Assembly: GCF_000981225.1 (NCBI RefSeq) | Contig: NZ_LAJC01000041.1 | Span: 1 to 49,613, forward strand | Source of the DNA: Allosalinactinospora lopnorensis | Lineage (GTDB): Bacteria > Actinomycetota > Actinomycetes > Streptosporangiales > Streptosporangiaceae | DNA: 49,613 nt | Reading direction: 5' to 3' | Made by a program: the position numbers and the translations under genes | The notes under the pieces: generated by a model | Databases searched by the model: none | Seen by the model: only the letters and a program-made list of their open reading frames with translations | What the model was told of the DNA's origin: nothing | In this document: piece by piece, positions 39,195-47,335 of the stretch | Position numbering within the stretch: position 1 is the first letter of the stretch | Layout of the letters: each line of letters begins with the position of its first letter

Positions 39195-40064
39195 ATGGTC
39201 GCCTTGGCAGAACTCTCCGGTGTCGTCTTCGCCACCGACGGCGTGGTCACGAAAAGCGCCTCTCTGCACGCCGCCGCGTGGAAACGCACGTTCGACGCCT
39301 TCCTGCGCGAACGAAGCCGCCGGCACCTGGAGCTGTTCCACCCCTTCGACCTGACCCTCGACTACCTGTGCTACGTGAACGGCCGCTCCCACGGCGACGG
39401 GATCCGCTCCTTCCTCGGTTCCCGGGGAATCACACTGCCGGAGGAGCCGCCCGGAGACGCTCCCCACGCCGCGTCGGTCACCGGCCTGGCCGACCGCAAG
39501 GAGCGCTACTTCCTCGAACAGCTCCGGCGCTACGGAGTGGCGCAGTTCCCCTTCACCATGAGGCTGGTCCACCAGTTGCGGCGGCACGGCACCGCCGTGG
39601 CGGCCGTATCCCCGAACCGGGACTGCACAGCCGAGTTGCGTGCGGCCGGCGTCGACGACCTCTTCGACACGGCCGTCGACCACGCACTGGACACCGCTCA
39701 CCTGGGGCTTCCCGCGCCGGGCCTCTTCCGGGAGGCCGCACGGCGCATGGGGACCGACCCGGACCACTGCACTGTGATCGAGAGCACATCCGCGGGGGTC
39801 GAGGCCGCACGCCGCGGCGGTTTCGCCTTCGTCATCGGGGTGGAGCGCACCGGCCGGACCGACGGCCTCTACCAGCACGGCGCCGACATCGTCGTCACCG
39901 ACCTGGCCGAGCTGGACGGTCTGGCCGAACTGGACCGGGAGATCCCGAGCCCGGCCGTCCACGCGCCGCCGCCCGGGGACCGGCATTCCCCGATTCCGGG
40001 ATCGCGCTCACTGCAGCGGTCACGGGCCGAGAGTCCCCGCGCGAAGACCGCGGCCGACCCCTGA
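39195..40064 (+). CDS. HAD-superfamily pseudoenzyme (beta-phosphoglucomutase-like)
   Basis: 289 residues with the fold of beta-phosphoglucomutase-like HAD proteins. Motif I is GVVFATDGVV, where FDxDG is expected: the nucleophile Asp is replaced by Ala. Motif III, normally GKPxP, is GLPAP, without Lys. The Mg-binding ED near IESTSAGVEAARRGGFAF is ES. With nucleophile, Lys and one metal ligand missing, catalysis is very unlikely. A Pro-rich, unstructured C-terminal tail extends about 40 residues. A DevR-like box upstream ties it to hypoxia control; it may be a regulator or a binding partner. Confidence 0.75.
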   Translation: MVALAELSGVVFATDGVVTKSASLHAAAWKRTFDAFLRERSRRHLELFHPFDLTLDYLCYVNGRSHGDGIRSFLGSRGITLPEEPPGDAPHAASVTGLADRKERYFLEQLRRYGVAQFPFTMRLVHQLRRHGTAVAAVSPNRDCTAELRAAGVDDLFDTAVDHALDTAHLGLPAPGLFREAARRMGTDPDHCTVIESTSAGVEAARRGGFAFVIGVERTGRTDGLYQHGADIVVTDLAELDGLAELDREIPSPAVHAPPPGDRHSPIPGSRSLQRSRAESPRAKTAADP

Positions 40065-40243
40065 GCAGGACCGGTCGCGGCAGCACAGCGACACCGGCCA
40101 TCCGGGCGGACCCGCCGCCCCGATAACACAGCACCTCTTCCTGAACTGCGGAGACGTGCGCCACCCATGGTGCTCTGGACGTGGGCCGCTCCACCGGGTA
40201 ACGATGAGACGACGGCACCGAAGCCTGGGAGGGGTGGCTACCC

Positions 40244-41971
40244 ATGGGCCGCAGACCGGATCCCGGAATGGAGGCGGAGCTCCTTCTTCCCCATATGCGG
40301 CTCGACGACCTCCTCGGAGAGCTGCAGTCCCGCCTCAACCAGGTCGTGGCGGCGCGCGATCGGACCCACACACTGCTGGAGGCCGTCGTCTCGATCGGCA
40401 GCGGTCTGGACCTGGAGACCATGCTGCACCGCATCGTGGAGCTGTCCGCTGATCTCGTCGACGCGCGCTACGGCGCACTGGGCGTGGTCGGGGAGGCGGG
40501 GGAGCTCACCCAGTTCGTTCCTGTCGGCATCTCCGAAGAGGAGATAGCGCACATCGCGCACTGGCCGCGCGGCGAGGGCCTGCTCGGCCTGCTCATCAAG
40601 GAGCCGCACACGCTCAGGCTGAGCGAACTGAGCTCGCACCCCGAGTCGCACGGCTTCCCTGAGGGCCATCCGCCGATGCACAGCTTCCTCGGGGTACCGA
40701 TCCGGGTGCACGGGGAGGTCTTCGGCAACCTCTACCTCACCCAGAAAACCAACGGGTTCGACTTCGACGAGGACGACGAGGCCGTCGTGATGGCCCTCGC
40801 CACCGCGGCGGGCGTCGCGATCGAGAACGCCCGGCTGTTCGAGGAGACGCGCCGCCGGGAGACCTGGCTGGACGCCTCTGACGAGGTCACCACGCGCCTG
40901 CTGTCGGGCGAGGACACCGGCACCGTGCTCGAACTGCTGGCCCACCGTGCGCGGGTGATGGCCGAGGCCGACATCGCGGCCATCGCCGTCCCCTCCGGCG
41001 AGAGCGAACTCGTCACCGAGGTCGTGGACGGCAGCCACGCCGATATGGTCCGCGGCCGGCGGGTCCCCGTGGACGGCACCCTGTCCGGGCGCGCGTACCG
41101 AGGCGGTGTTCCGATGGTCGTCGAATCGGTGGACAACTCGTCCATCCCGACGCCGCTGCTGTCCAAAACGGGGATCGGGCCGGCCGCGTTCATCCCGCTG
41201 GGCGTGCCGCAGCAGGTGCGCGGGCTTCTGCTGCTGGGGCGGCAGAGCGGGCGGTCCCGGTTCACGCCGTCGACCGTTCAGATGCTGCACGCCTTCGCCG
41301 GGCACGCCGCGGTGGCCATGGAGCTGGCCGACGCCCGCCGCGACACCGAGCGGCTGGTGGTGCTGGAGGACCGCGACCGGATCGCCCGCGATCTCCACGA
41401 CGTCATCATCCAACGGCTGTTCGCCACGGCCATGTCCCTGATGGGCACGGCCCGCCGAATCACCGACCCGCAGTCCGCCGAACGCGTCCAGCGCGCCGTC
41501 GACGACCTGGACGAGACCATCCGGCAGATCCGCTCCACCATCTTCGCCCTGCAGAGCACCGCCGACGGCGACCAGCCGTGGCTGCGCAGCCAGATCCTGG
41601 ACATCGTGCAGGGAGCGTCGGCGTCTCTGGGGTTCGCGCCGAACCTGCGGCTCGACGGCCCCATCGACAGCCGGGTACCCGACGAGCTCGCCGAGAACGT
41701 CCTGGCCGTCCTGCAGGAGGCGCTGTCCAACATCGCCCGGCACGCCGACGCCTCCCGGGTCGATGTCCTGGTGCGCGCCGACGACACTCTCAACATCGAG
41801 GTCACCGACAACGGCTGCGGCATCCCCACCGGCAGCCGACGCAGCGGCCTGCGCAACCTCGCACACCGCGCGCAATCGCACAACGGGTCGTTCAGCGTGG
41901 ATTCCCCGAAAGAGGGCGGCACCTCTTTGCGCTGGCACGTCCCGCTCTCCGAGAATAGCGACGACGAATAG
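40244..41971 (+). CDS. devS: DevS/DosT-type GAF sensor histidine kinase
   Basis: 575 residues: GAF-A (about 45-195), GAF-B (about 215-360), HisKA_3 (DRDRIARDLHDVIIQRLF, His385 phosphorylated), and HATPase_c (NVLAVLQEALSNIARHA, VTDNGCGIPT). GAF-A keeps PEGHPPMHSFLGVPIR, in which His142 aligns with the heme-ligand His of mycobacterial DevS and DosT. It therefore probably senses O2, CO or redox state through heme. The expected target is the DevR homologue encoded convergently 9 bases away. Start ATG 40244 is preceded by GGAGGGG. Confidence 0.9.
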   Translation: MGRRPDPGMEAELLLPHMRLDDLLGELQSRLNQVVAARDRTHTLLEAVVSIGSGLDLETMLHRIVELSADLVDARYGALGVVGEAGELTQFVPVGISEEEIAHIAHWPRGEGLLGLLIKEPHTLRLSELSSHPESHGFPEGHPPMHSFLGVPIRVHGEVFGNLYLTQKTNGFDFDEDDEAVVMALATAAGVAIENARLFEETRRRETWLDASDEVTTRLLSGEDTGTVLELLAHRARVMAEADIAAIAVPSGESELVTEVVDGSHADMVRGRRVPVDGTLSGRAYRGGVPMVVESVDNSSIPTPLLSKTGIGPAAFIPLGVPQQVRGLLLLGRQSGRSRFTPSTVQMLHAFAGHAAVAMELADARRDTERLVVLEDRDRIARDLHDVIIQRLFATAMSLMGTARRITDPQSAERVQRAVDDLDETIRQIRSTIFALQSTADGDQPWLRSQILDIVQGASASLGFAPNLRLDGPIDSRVPDELAENVLAVLQEALSNIARHADASRVDVLVRADDTLNIEVTDNGCGIPTGSRRSGLRNLAHRAQSHNGSFSVDSPKEGGTSLRWHVPLSENSDDE

Positions 41972-41980
41972 CGCGCGGCG

Positions 41981-42658
41981 CTACTCGGTGTCGGGGCCGC
42001 GTTCGGACTCGTGCTTGAGCTGCGCCGCGTAGGCCGCCGCCTGGGTACGGCGCCGCATCGACAGCTTCGCGAGCAGGCTGGACACGTAGTTCTTGATCGT
42101 CTTCTCGGCCAGGAACATGCGCTCACCGATCTGGCGGTTGGTCAGTCCCTCGCCGATCAGCTCGAAGACCCGGCGCTCCTGGTCGGAGAGCTGCCGGAGC
42201 GGGTCCTTGCGCTCGGCCTGCTCGCGCATGCGCTTCAGCATGCGGCCGGTGCTGCCGGAGTCGAGGAGGGAGCCTCCGGCGGCGACGGTCCGCACGGCTC
42301 CGACGAGGTCCGAACCGTGGATCTGTTTCAGGACGTAGCCCGACGCACCGGCCATGACGGCGTCGTACAGGGCGTCGTCGTCGGCGTAGGAGGTCAGCAT
42401 CAGGCAGGCCACGTCGGGGTACTCGGACCGGATCTCCCGGCACACCTTCACCCCGTCGCCGTCGGGAAGGCGCACGTCCAGCACCGCGACGTCGGGAGAG
42501 GCGGCCGGGATCCGGGTGAGCGCCTGCGCCGCGGACTCGGCCTCGCCGACGATCTCGATGTCGCCCTCGTCCTCCAGCAGCGCTATCAGACCGCGGCGCA
42601 CCACCGCGTGATCATCAAGCAGGAAGACCCGGATGAGGGAAGCGGATTCAGCCGCCAT
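41981..42658 (-). CDS. devR: DevR/DosR-type response regulator
   Basis: 225 residues. The receiver domain (about 8-125) has FLLDDHAVVRRGL, the phospho-acceptor Asp61 in VAVLDVRLPDG, LTSYADD and SGYVLKQI. The LuxR/NarL HTH (about 155-215) reads LTNRQIGERMFLAEKTIKNY, nearly the same recognition helix as M. tuberculosis DosR, with the Lys and Asn that contact its GGGAC boxes. It should be phosphorylated by the kinase at 40244-41971 and control the dormancy regulon. The divergent gap to the CBS gene contains DevR-like boxes, suggesting autoregulation. Confidence 0.9.
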   Translation of the reverse strand: MAAESASLIRVFLLDDHAVVRRGLIALLEDEGDIEIVGEAESAAQALTRIPAASPDVAVLDVRLPDGDGVKVCREIRSEYPDVACLMLTSYADDDALYDAVMAGASGYVLKQIHGSDLVGAVRTVAAGGSLLDSGSTGRMLKRMREQAERKDPLRQLSDQERRVFELIGEGLTNRQIGERMFLAEKTIKNYVSSLLAKLSMRRRTQAAAYAAQLKHESERGPDTE

Positions 42659-42736
42659 TTCATCACCTTTTTTCTACCGCTCCTAGCCCTAACAATAGGC
42701 AGCGTTCCACCGAAAAGCAGGATGGCATCGCCATAA

Positions 42737-42771
42737 GGGACCAAATCGAACCTGACCAGGACTTTCGTCCC
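42737..42771. promoter_or_regulatory. Tandem DevR/DosR box region
   Basis: AGGAC-TTTC-GTCCC (42758-42771) differs from GGGAC-N4-GTCCC at one arm position, and a half-site GGGAC starts 21 bases upstream (42737), about two helical turns. It lies between divergent devR and CBS-BON genes. Confidence 0.65.
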
Positions 42772-42839
42772 CCATTCCGCGAGCGGCCCATGGCGGATCC
42801 TGTTCAGGACGGGAAAGCGACCCAACCCCAGGACACGTG

Positions 42840-43529
42840 ATGAACAGGTACGTTGGCGACCTCATGACCACGTCGGTTGTCACTGTCGCGGAGGGCGCGA
42901 AGTTCCACGAGATCGCGGCGCTCATGCGGGAGTACGGAGTGAGCTCCGTTCCGGTGACCGACACCTCCGGTCACGTTGTGGGTGTGATCTCCAACTCCGA
43001 TCTGCTTCTCAAGCTGGGTGCGCCGACCGGTGCCAACGGCACCAGACCGGACGGGGTGCAACGGGCCCGGAACGACCGGAGGAAGGCCACCGCGATCACC
43101 GCGGCCGGGCTCATGACCTCTCCCGCGACCACCATCGGACCGCAGGCCACCGCCCCGGAGGCGGCCCAGGTGATGCGGCGGCACCAGATCAAGCGCCTAC
43201 CGGTGGTCGACGAGGGAGGGAAACTCCTCGGCCTGGTCAGCCGGGGCGATCTGCTGCGCGTCGACTCGCGCACGGACACCGAGATCTTCACGGAGACCAA
43301 GCGCGGGCTGACCACGGAGTTCAGATCGGCTCCGGTGGAGGCCTCGGTCAGCGACGGCATCGTGGTGCTCACCGGCCGGGTGCGCCGGCGTTCGACCATC
43401 TTCGACATACTCAGGTCGATCCGGCACATCGAGGGCGTGGTCCGCGTCGAGAACCGGCTGGACTACGAGGTCGACAACCTCTCCTCCCTTTCCCGCCCGG
43501 CCTGGTCCGCCGATCACTCGCTGGTCTGA
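42840..43529 (+). CDS. CBS-domain pair plus BON domain protein
   Basis: 229 residues. Two CBS motifs (about 7-62, VGDLMTTSVVTVAEGAKFHE; about 90-145, AGLMTSPATTIGPQATAPEA) form a nucleotide-binding Bateman module. A BON domain follows (about 155-220: TEFRSAPVEASVSDGIVVLTGR). Such proteins (for example HRP1-like) are hypoxia-induced in mycobacteria. ATG 42840, with AGGA six bases before it, is preferred over GTG 42837. It has a DevR box 69 bases upstream and is followed by a strong hairpin. It may sense adenosine nucleotides. Confidence 0.85.
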   Translation: MNRYVGDLMTTSVVTVAEGAKFHEIAALMREYGVSSVPVTDTSGHVVGVISNSDLLLKLGAPTGANGTRPDGVQRARNDRRKATAITAAGLMTSPATTIGPQATAPEAAQVMRRHQIKRLPVVDEGGKLLGLVSRGDLLRVDSRTDTEIFTETKRGLTTEFRSAPVEASVSDGIVVLTGRVRRRSTIFDILRSIRHIEGVVRVENRLDYEVDNLSSLSRPAWSADHSLV

Positions 43530-43530
43530 G

Positions 43531-43560
43531 GCCCGGGAGGGCGTCCCGGCGATCCCGGGC
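43531..43560. terminator. Hairpin between convergent genes
   Basis: GCCCGGGA (43531-43538) / TCCCGGGC (43553-43560) between the CBS-BON gene and the crotonase gene; likely bidirectional. Confidence 0.55.
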
Positions 43561-43579
43561 CCGCCTGCCTCCCCTGCTG

Positions 43580-44395
43580 TCAACGGCCCCACCAGACCGG
43601 CCTGCGGCCGGCGGCGAAGTCGGCGACGGCCGTCCGGAAGTCCTCACTGCCGTAGACACGCTCCACGAGGTCGCGGCCGCCCGGCAGGTCGGCCTCAAGG
43701 AGCCGGCGCGTGGCGGTCTTCGCGGCCCACATGGTGAGGGGGGCGTGGGCCGCGAGCCGCTCCGTCAGATTCCGCGTGGCGGTTTCCAGCTCCTCCTCGG
43801 CGACGAACCGGGTGAGGAATCCCGCACTGTCGGTCTCCTCGGCGGTGAGCAGGCGCGCCGTCAACAGCATGTCCGCGACACGCGCCGGCCCCAGGTGGTG
43901 CACCAGCAGCGCTTGGACGCGCATCGCCAGGCAGTTGCCGAGCGTGCGGGCTATGGGCACCCCGAACCGGGCCGAGGGGGTTGCGATCCGCAGGTCGCAG
44001 GCTGCCGCGATGGCGATCCCGGCGCCGACGCAGTAGCCGCGGACCGCCGCAACGGTCGGCTTCTCCACCCGGGTGAGCCGACCGATGACCGCCTCGATGC
44101 GCTCCTCGTAGACCACACCGTCCGCACCGTCCTCGAAGTCCGCGAACTGCCCGATGTCGGTTCCGGCCACGAACGCCTTCTCCCCCGCGCCGGTGAGCAC
44201 CACCGCGCGGATCCGGTCGTCGCGGTCGGCCTGTTCACACGCCTCGACCAGCCCGTCGTACATGTTCCACGTCATGGCGTTGTGCTGGGCGGGCCGGTTG
44301 AACGTCACCGTCAGCACCGGTCCTTCCACCGACACCAGCAGTTCATCGGCGGAGCCGGCAGCGGAATCAGTGGGGGTCGCTGTCTCGTCCGTCAT
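43580..44395 (-). CDS. Enoyl-CoA hydratase/isomerase-like (crotonase) protein
   Basis: 271 residues. After an acidic N-terminal extension comes the crotonase core: VTFNRPAQHNAMTWNMYDGL, VLTGAGEKAFVAGTDIGQFA (first oxyanion loop), VAAVRGYCVGAGIAIAAACD (second oxyanion loop), and ATPSARFGVPIARTLGNCLA. The usual catalytic Glu pair in the last block is not evident, so a simple hydratase is doubtful; isomerase, lyase or decarboxylase activity is possible. ATG 44395 overlaps the CoA-transferase stop (ATGA), so the two are cotranscribed. Together they suggest degradation of a CoA-activated organic acid. Confidence 0.8.
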   Translation of the reverse strand: MTDETATPTDSAAGSADELLVSVEGPVLTVTFNRPAQHNAMTWNMYDGLVEACEQADRDDRIRAVVLTGAGEKAFVAGTDIGQFADFEDGADGVVYEERIEAVIGRLTRVEKPTVAAVRGYCVGAGIAIAAACDLRIATPSARFGVPIARTLGNCLAMRVQALLVHHLGPARVADMLLTARLLTAEETDSAGFLTRFVAEEELETATRNLTERLAAHAPLTMWAAKTATRRLLEADLPGGRDLVERVYGSEDFRTAVADFAAGRRPVWWGR

Positions 44396-45615
44396 GACCG
44401 GCTCCCTTCGGCCGCGGTGCCCCGCGCCTCTCTCGATACCAGCAGTTCCTCGATCTCGGTACCGGACAGTCCGATCTCGGAGAGCACGGAGCGGGTGTGC
44501 GCGCCCAGGGACGGTCCGGCCTCCTCCCGCGACACTGGGGTGGACCCGAACCGCATGGGCGAGCCCAGTTGGCGCACCGGTCCGACCTCGGGGTGCGGCG
44601 CGTCCCAGAAGTAGTCCCTCGCGGCGAGGTGGGCGTCGGTGAAGACGCCGCCGTAGTCGGAGATGGGCGCGCAGGGCACGCCGGCGTCGTTGAGCGCGTC
44701 CACCAGCGCCTTTGTCGGCCACTGCGCGGTGGCGGCCCCGATCACCGGGATCAGGCCGTCGCGGTGCTCGTTGCGCCCGTAGGCGGTGGTGTAGCGCGGG
44801 TCGTCGGCGAGGTCCAGGTTCAGCACGGCGCAGAGGCCGCGCCAGGTGTTCGCGGTGATGGCACCCACGGTGATGTGCCCGTCCGCGGTGCGCAGGGCCT
44901 GGTAGGGGGCCGCGGACTGGTGGGCGGAGCCAAGCCGGCCGCCGACCTCGCCGGTGGCGAAGTACCGGCCGGCCTCCCAGACCGCGAGCGACACCGCCGA
45001 TTCCATCAGCGAGACGTCGATGTACTGCCCGTCGCCGTCCGGACCGCGTTCGTGCAGCGCGGATGTCACGGCCAGCGCGGTGTAGAGACCGCTGACAAGG
45101 TCGCAGACCGGCACCCCCATCTTGGCGGGCCCGCTGTCGGAGGTGCCGGTGACGCTCATCAGACCGGCCCTGGCCTGGGCCATGATGTCGAGTCCGGGCA
45201 GCCCCGCGAGCGGGCCGTCCTGCCCCCACCCCGAAACCGAGGCGTAGACCAGCCGGGGGTTGCGCTCGTGTACCGGGGCGAGGTCCAGGCCGAGTCGGCG
45301 CATCGCCCCCGGCCGCAGGTTCTCCACGAGCACGTCGCTGTGCTCGGCCAGACGCAGGAACGCCTCTCTTCCTCCCTCGGCCTTGAGGTCGAGGGCCACG
45401 GACCGCTTGTTGCGGTTCATCCGGAGGAACGGCGAACTCTCGCCGTCGACGAACGGCCCCGTCTGCCGGGTCGGGTCGCCGTCCTCGGGGTTCTCCACCT
45501 TGATCACCCGGGCGCCGAGGTCGGCGAGTTGCATCGTGGCGAATGGGGCGGCCATGAAGACCCCCACTTCCAGCACGGTGATCCCGGTCAACGGGGCGGG
45601 GCGGTGCGCTACCAT
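44392..45615 (-). CDS. Family III CoA-transferase (CaiB/BaiF/Frc)
   Basis: 407 residues. It opens LTGITVLEVGVFMAAPFATM and contains GARVIKVENPEDGD, RSVALDLKAEGGREAF, LVENLRPGAMRRLGL, PGLDIMAQARAGLMSVTG and VPVCDLVSGLYTALAVTSAL. These are the family hallmarks, and the catalytic Asp lies in one of the last two blocks. It moves CoA from one acyl donor to an organic acid. Full length for the family. It drives the crotonase downstream. Start ATG 45615 with GGAGAA just upstream. The neighbouring amidohydrolase is divergent. Confidence 0.85.
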   Translation of the reverse strand: MVAHRPAPLTGITVLEVGVFMAAPFATMQLADLGARVIKVENPEDGDPTRQTGPFVDGESSPFLRMNRNKRSVALDLKAEGGREAFLRLAEHSDVLVENLRPGAMRRLGLDLAPVHERNPRLVYASVSGWGQDGPLAGLPGLDIMAQARAGLMSVTGTSDSGPAKMGVPVCDLVSGLYTALAVTSALHERGPDGDGQYIDVSLMESAVSLAVWEAGRYFATGEVGGRLGSAHQSAAPYQALRTADGHITVGAITANTWRGLCAVLNLDLADDPRYTTAYGRNEHRDGLIPVIGAATAQWPTKALVDALNDAGVPCAPISDYGGVFTDAHLAARDYFWDAPHPEVGPVRQLGSPMRFGSTPVSREEAGPSLGAHTRSVLSEIGLSGTEIEELLVSREARGTAAEGSRS

Positions 45616-46095
45616 GACGCTTGGCGTTCTCCTTCGCTGTGGGCGGTGGCGGTCCCGGGCGCGTGCGCGACCCGGGCGGCTCCTGGAGGACCGCTGGTGG
45701 CGGCGGGCACCGCTGGAACGGCGGCCCCGGCCGTCGAAGCGGGAATGTCCGGCTCTTCGCCACGGACGAGGAGCGTGCGGTCACTGCGCGTCCTCCGTCT
45801 CCGGGGCGTACATCATGAAGGAGCGCTCGGGCACGGCGCCTCCAGGTGCACGATCGCGTCCGGGCCGAGCGGCGCCGCGTCCGCCGTTTCCCGATACCAC
45901 GGAACGTTTTCCGGCCCGGACTATTGTAGACAGTAGCCAGAGGTTGCTATAGAGGCACAGCACACCGGCCAGAGACTCGGCTCATACCAGAGGACCGCCG
46001 CGCCCCGAGTCCCTCGCGGGGAGCGCGTCGGCACGTCCGGCCAGTGCACGCACTGCACAGCGCGGTTGGACCGCAGCGAGCGGAAAGGGCGAGGC
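45616..46095. other. Divergent intergenic region
   Basis: About 480 bases between the CoA-transferase gene and the amidohydrolase gene. Minus-strand words such as PERSFMMYAPETEDAQ near 45781-45830 might be the end of a lost gene but match nothing I know. An AT-rich patch (45915-45960, CTATTGTAGACAGTAGCCAG) is the most likely promoter. No intact gene. Confidence 0.35.
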
Positions 46096-46953
46096 ATGGC
46101 ACCGGTCATCGATTCCCACCAGCACTTCTGGCGGGCCTCCCGGAAACACCCGCCGGGAAGCGCCGGCGCGCGCGGAGTCCTCGACGCCGACTACGGCCCC
46201 GAGGACCTGGGCGGGCAACTGCGCGCCGGCGGTGTGGACGGCACGGTGCTCGTGCAGTCCATCGACTCCGCCGAGGAGAACGACCGCCTCGCCGACTACG
46301 CGGCGGCGCCGTTCGTCTCGGGCGTCGTCGGCTGGCTGCCGCTGGCTCGGCCCGGCCCGGCTCTGGAGGAGCTGGCGCGGATCCGCGTCCCCCGGCTCCG
46401 GGGGGTGCGCTGCCAGGTCGGGCGGGAACCCCTGGACCACCTGGAGCGGACCGACGCGCTGGAGGTGTTCCGCCGGCTCGCCGAGCACGGACTGTGCTGG
46501 GACATCGTGCCCGTTACGGCGGAACAGGCGGCCTCGGTCGCCCGCATCGCGCGGGCGGTGCCCGAACTGCGCATCGTTGTGGACCACCTGGCCCGGCCCC
46601 CGCTGGACACGGGCGAATGGCGCCCCTGGGCGGACAATGTCACGGAACTGGCGCAATCACCCAACGTCGCCCTGAAGGTCTCAGTCGGCCGGGACGTGCT
46701 CACCAACTGGCCCGCGTGGAACGGCGACCAGCTGCACCGCTACGTCGACTGGGCGGTGCGCGGCTTCGGCCCCCGCCGCCTCATGCTCGCCAGCAACTGG
46801 CCGGTCGTGCTGCTGCGCGCCTCCTACACCGGCGCCTGGGGCGACCAGGTCGCCGCGTTGCAGGCCGCCGGAGTGGACGGCGAGGACCTGGAGGCGGTGC
46901 TGGGCGGCACGGCCTCGCACTGGTACGGCCTGCCCGAGAACACCGCGCCCTGA
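46096..46953 (+). CDS. Amidohydrolase 2 family metal hydrolase
   Basis: 285 residues with a TIM-barrel amidohydrolase_2 pattern: VIDSHQHFW (HxH metal motif), GVDGTVLVQSIDSAEENDRL, LRGVRCQVGREPLDH, CWDIVPVTAEQAASV, ELRIVVDHLARPPLD (His ligand) and MLASNWPVVLLRASY. This is the pattern of L-fuconolactonase-like and 2-pyrone-4,6-dicarboxylate lactonase-like hydrolases. It probably hydrolyses a lactone. ATG 46096 has GGGCGAGG upstream. Near the CoA-transferase/crotonase pair it may feed the same pathway. Confidence 0.8.
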   Translation: MAPVIDSHQHFWRASRKHPPGSAGARGVLDADYGPEDLGGQLRAGGVDGTVLVQSIDSAEENDRLADYAAAPFVSGVVGWLPLARPGPALEELARIRVPRLRGVRCQVGREPLDHLERTDALEVFRRLAEHGLCWDIVPVTAEQAASVARIARAVPELRIVVDHLARPPLDTGEWRPWADNVTELAQSPNVALKVSVGRDVLTNWPAWNGDQLHRYVDWAVRGFGPRRLMLASNWPVVLLRASYTGAWGDQVAALQAAGVDGEDLEAVLGGTASHWYGLPENTAP

Positions 46954-47119
46954 CACCGACGCTTCTCGGGAAGATCGGGCCTTCCTCCGGAAAAACGGCT
47001 GCCCTGCCCGCGTCGTGCCCGATCAACCCCGGCGGTCCGGATGCGGCCATGGCCGCGACACGCGGTGTGGGTGGCTTTACGTTCGCCCTGTAGTGCCCCG
47101 AGTCCCGGGAGAGACCGTG

Positions 47120-47335
47120 ATGGGCAAACGCGGCGAACCAGCCGAATGCGGCGTGTGCAAGGGCAAGGGCGGTTGGAACGAGTCCGACGACGGCAACCAG
47201 CGGTGGGTGCGGTGCTGGGGATGCAGCGGAACAGGTCAGCGGTGGCCCCTGGAGAGAAAGCGCTCGCGGCGGTCCCGCGGGAGCCCTTCATCCCCGAGAC
47301 GATCTACGTCCCCAGTGAGGACACCGGGTGGCTGA
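47120..47335 (+). CDS. Zinc-ribbon protein (DnaJ-type CxxC repeats)
   Basis: 71 residues. AECGVCKGKGGWNESDDGNQ and then RCWGCSGTGQRW form two CxxCxGxG-type units, as in the DnaJ zinc-finger, followed by an Arg/Ser-rich tail. ATG 47120 has GAGAGACCGTG upstream. The tail runs over the start of the methyltransferase gene in another frame, so the true end may be earlier. Likely a nucleic-acid or protein-binding zinc ribbon. Confidence 0.55.
   Translation: MGKRGEPAECGVCKGKGGWNESDDGNQRWVRCWGCSGTGQRWPLERKRSRRSRGSPSSPRRSTSPVRTPGG

Noticed and set aside
40170-40200. Possible DevR box TGGAC-GTGG-GCCGC before the kinase gene
   Set aside because: Too many arm mismatches to separate from G/C-rich background.
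40238-41938. 566-codon minus-strand frame
   Set aside because: Antisense to the GAF kinase; no motif.
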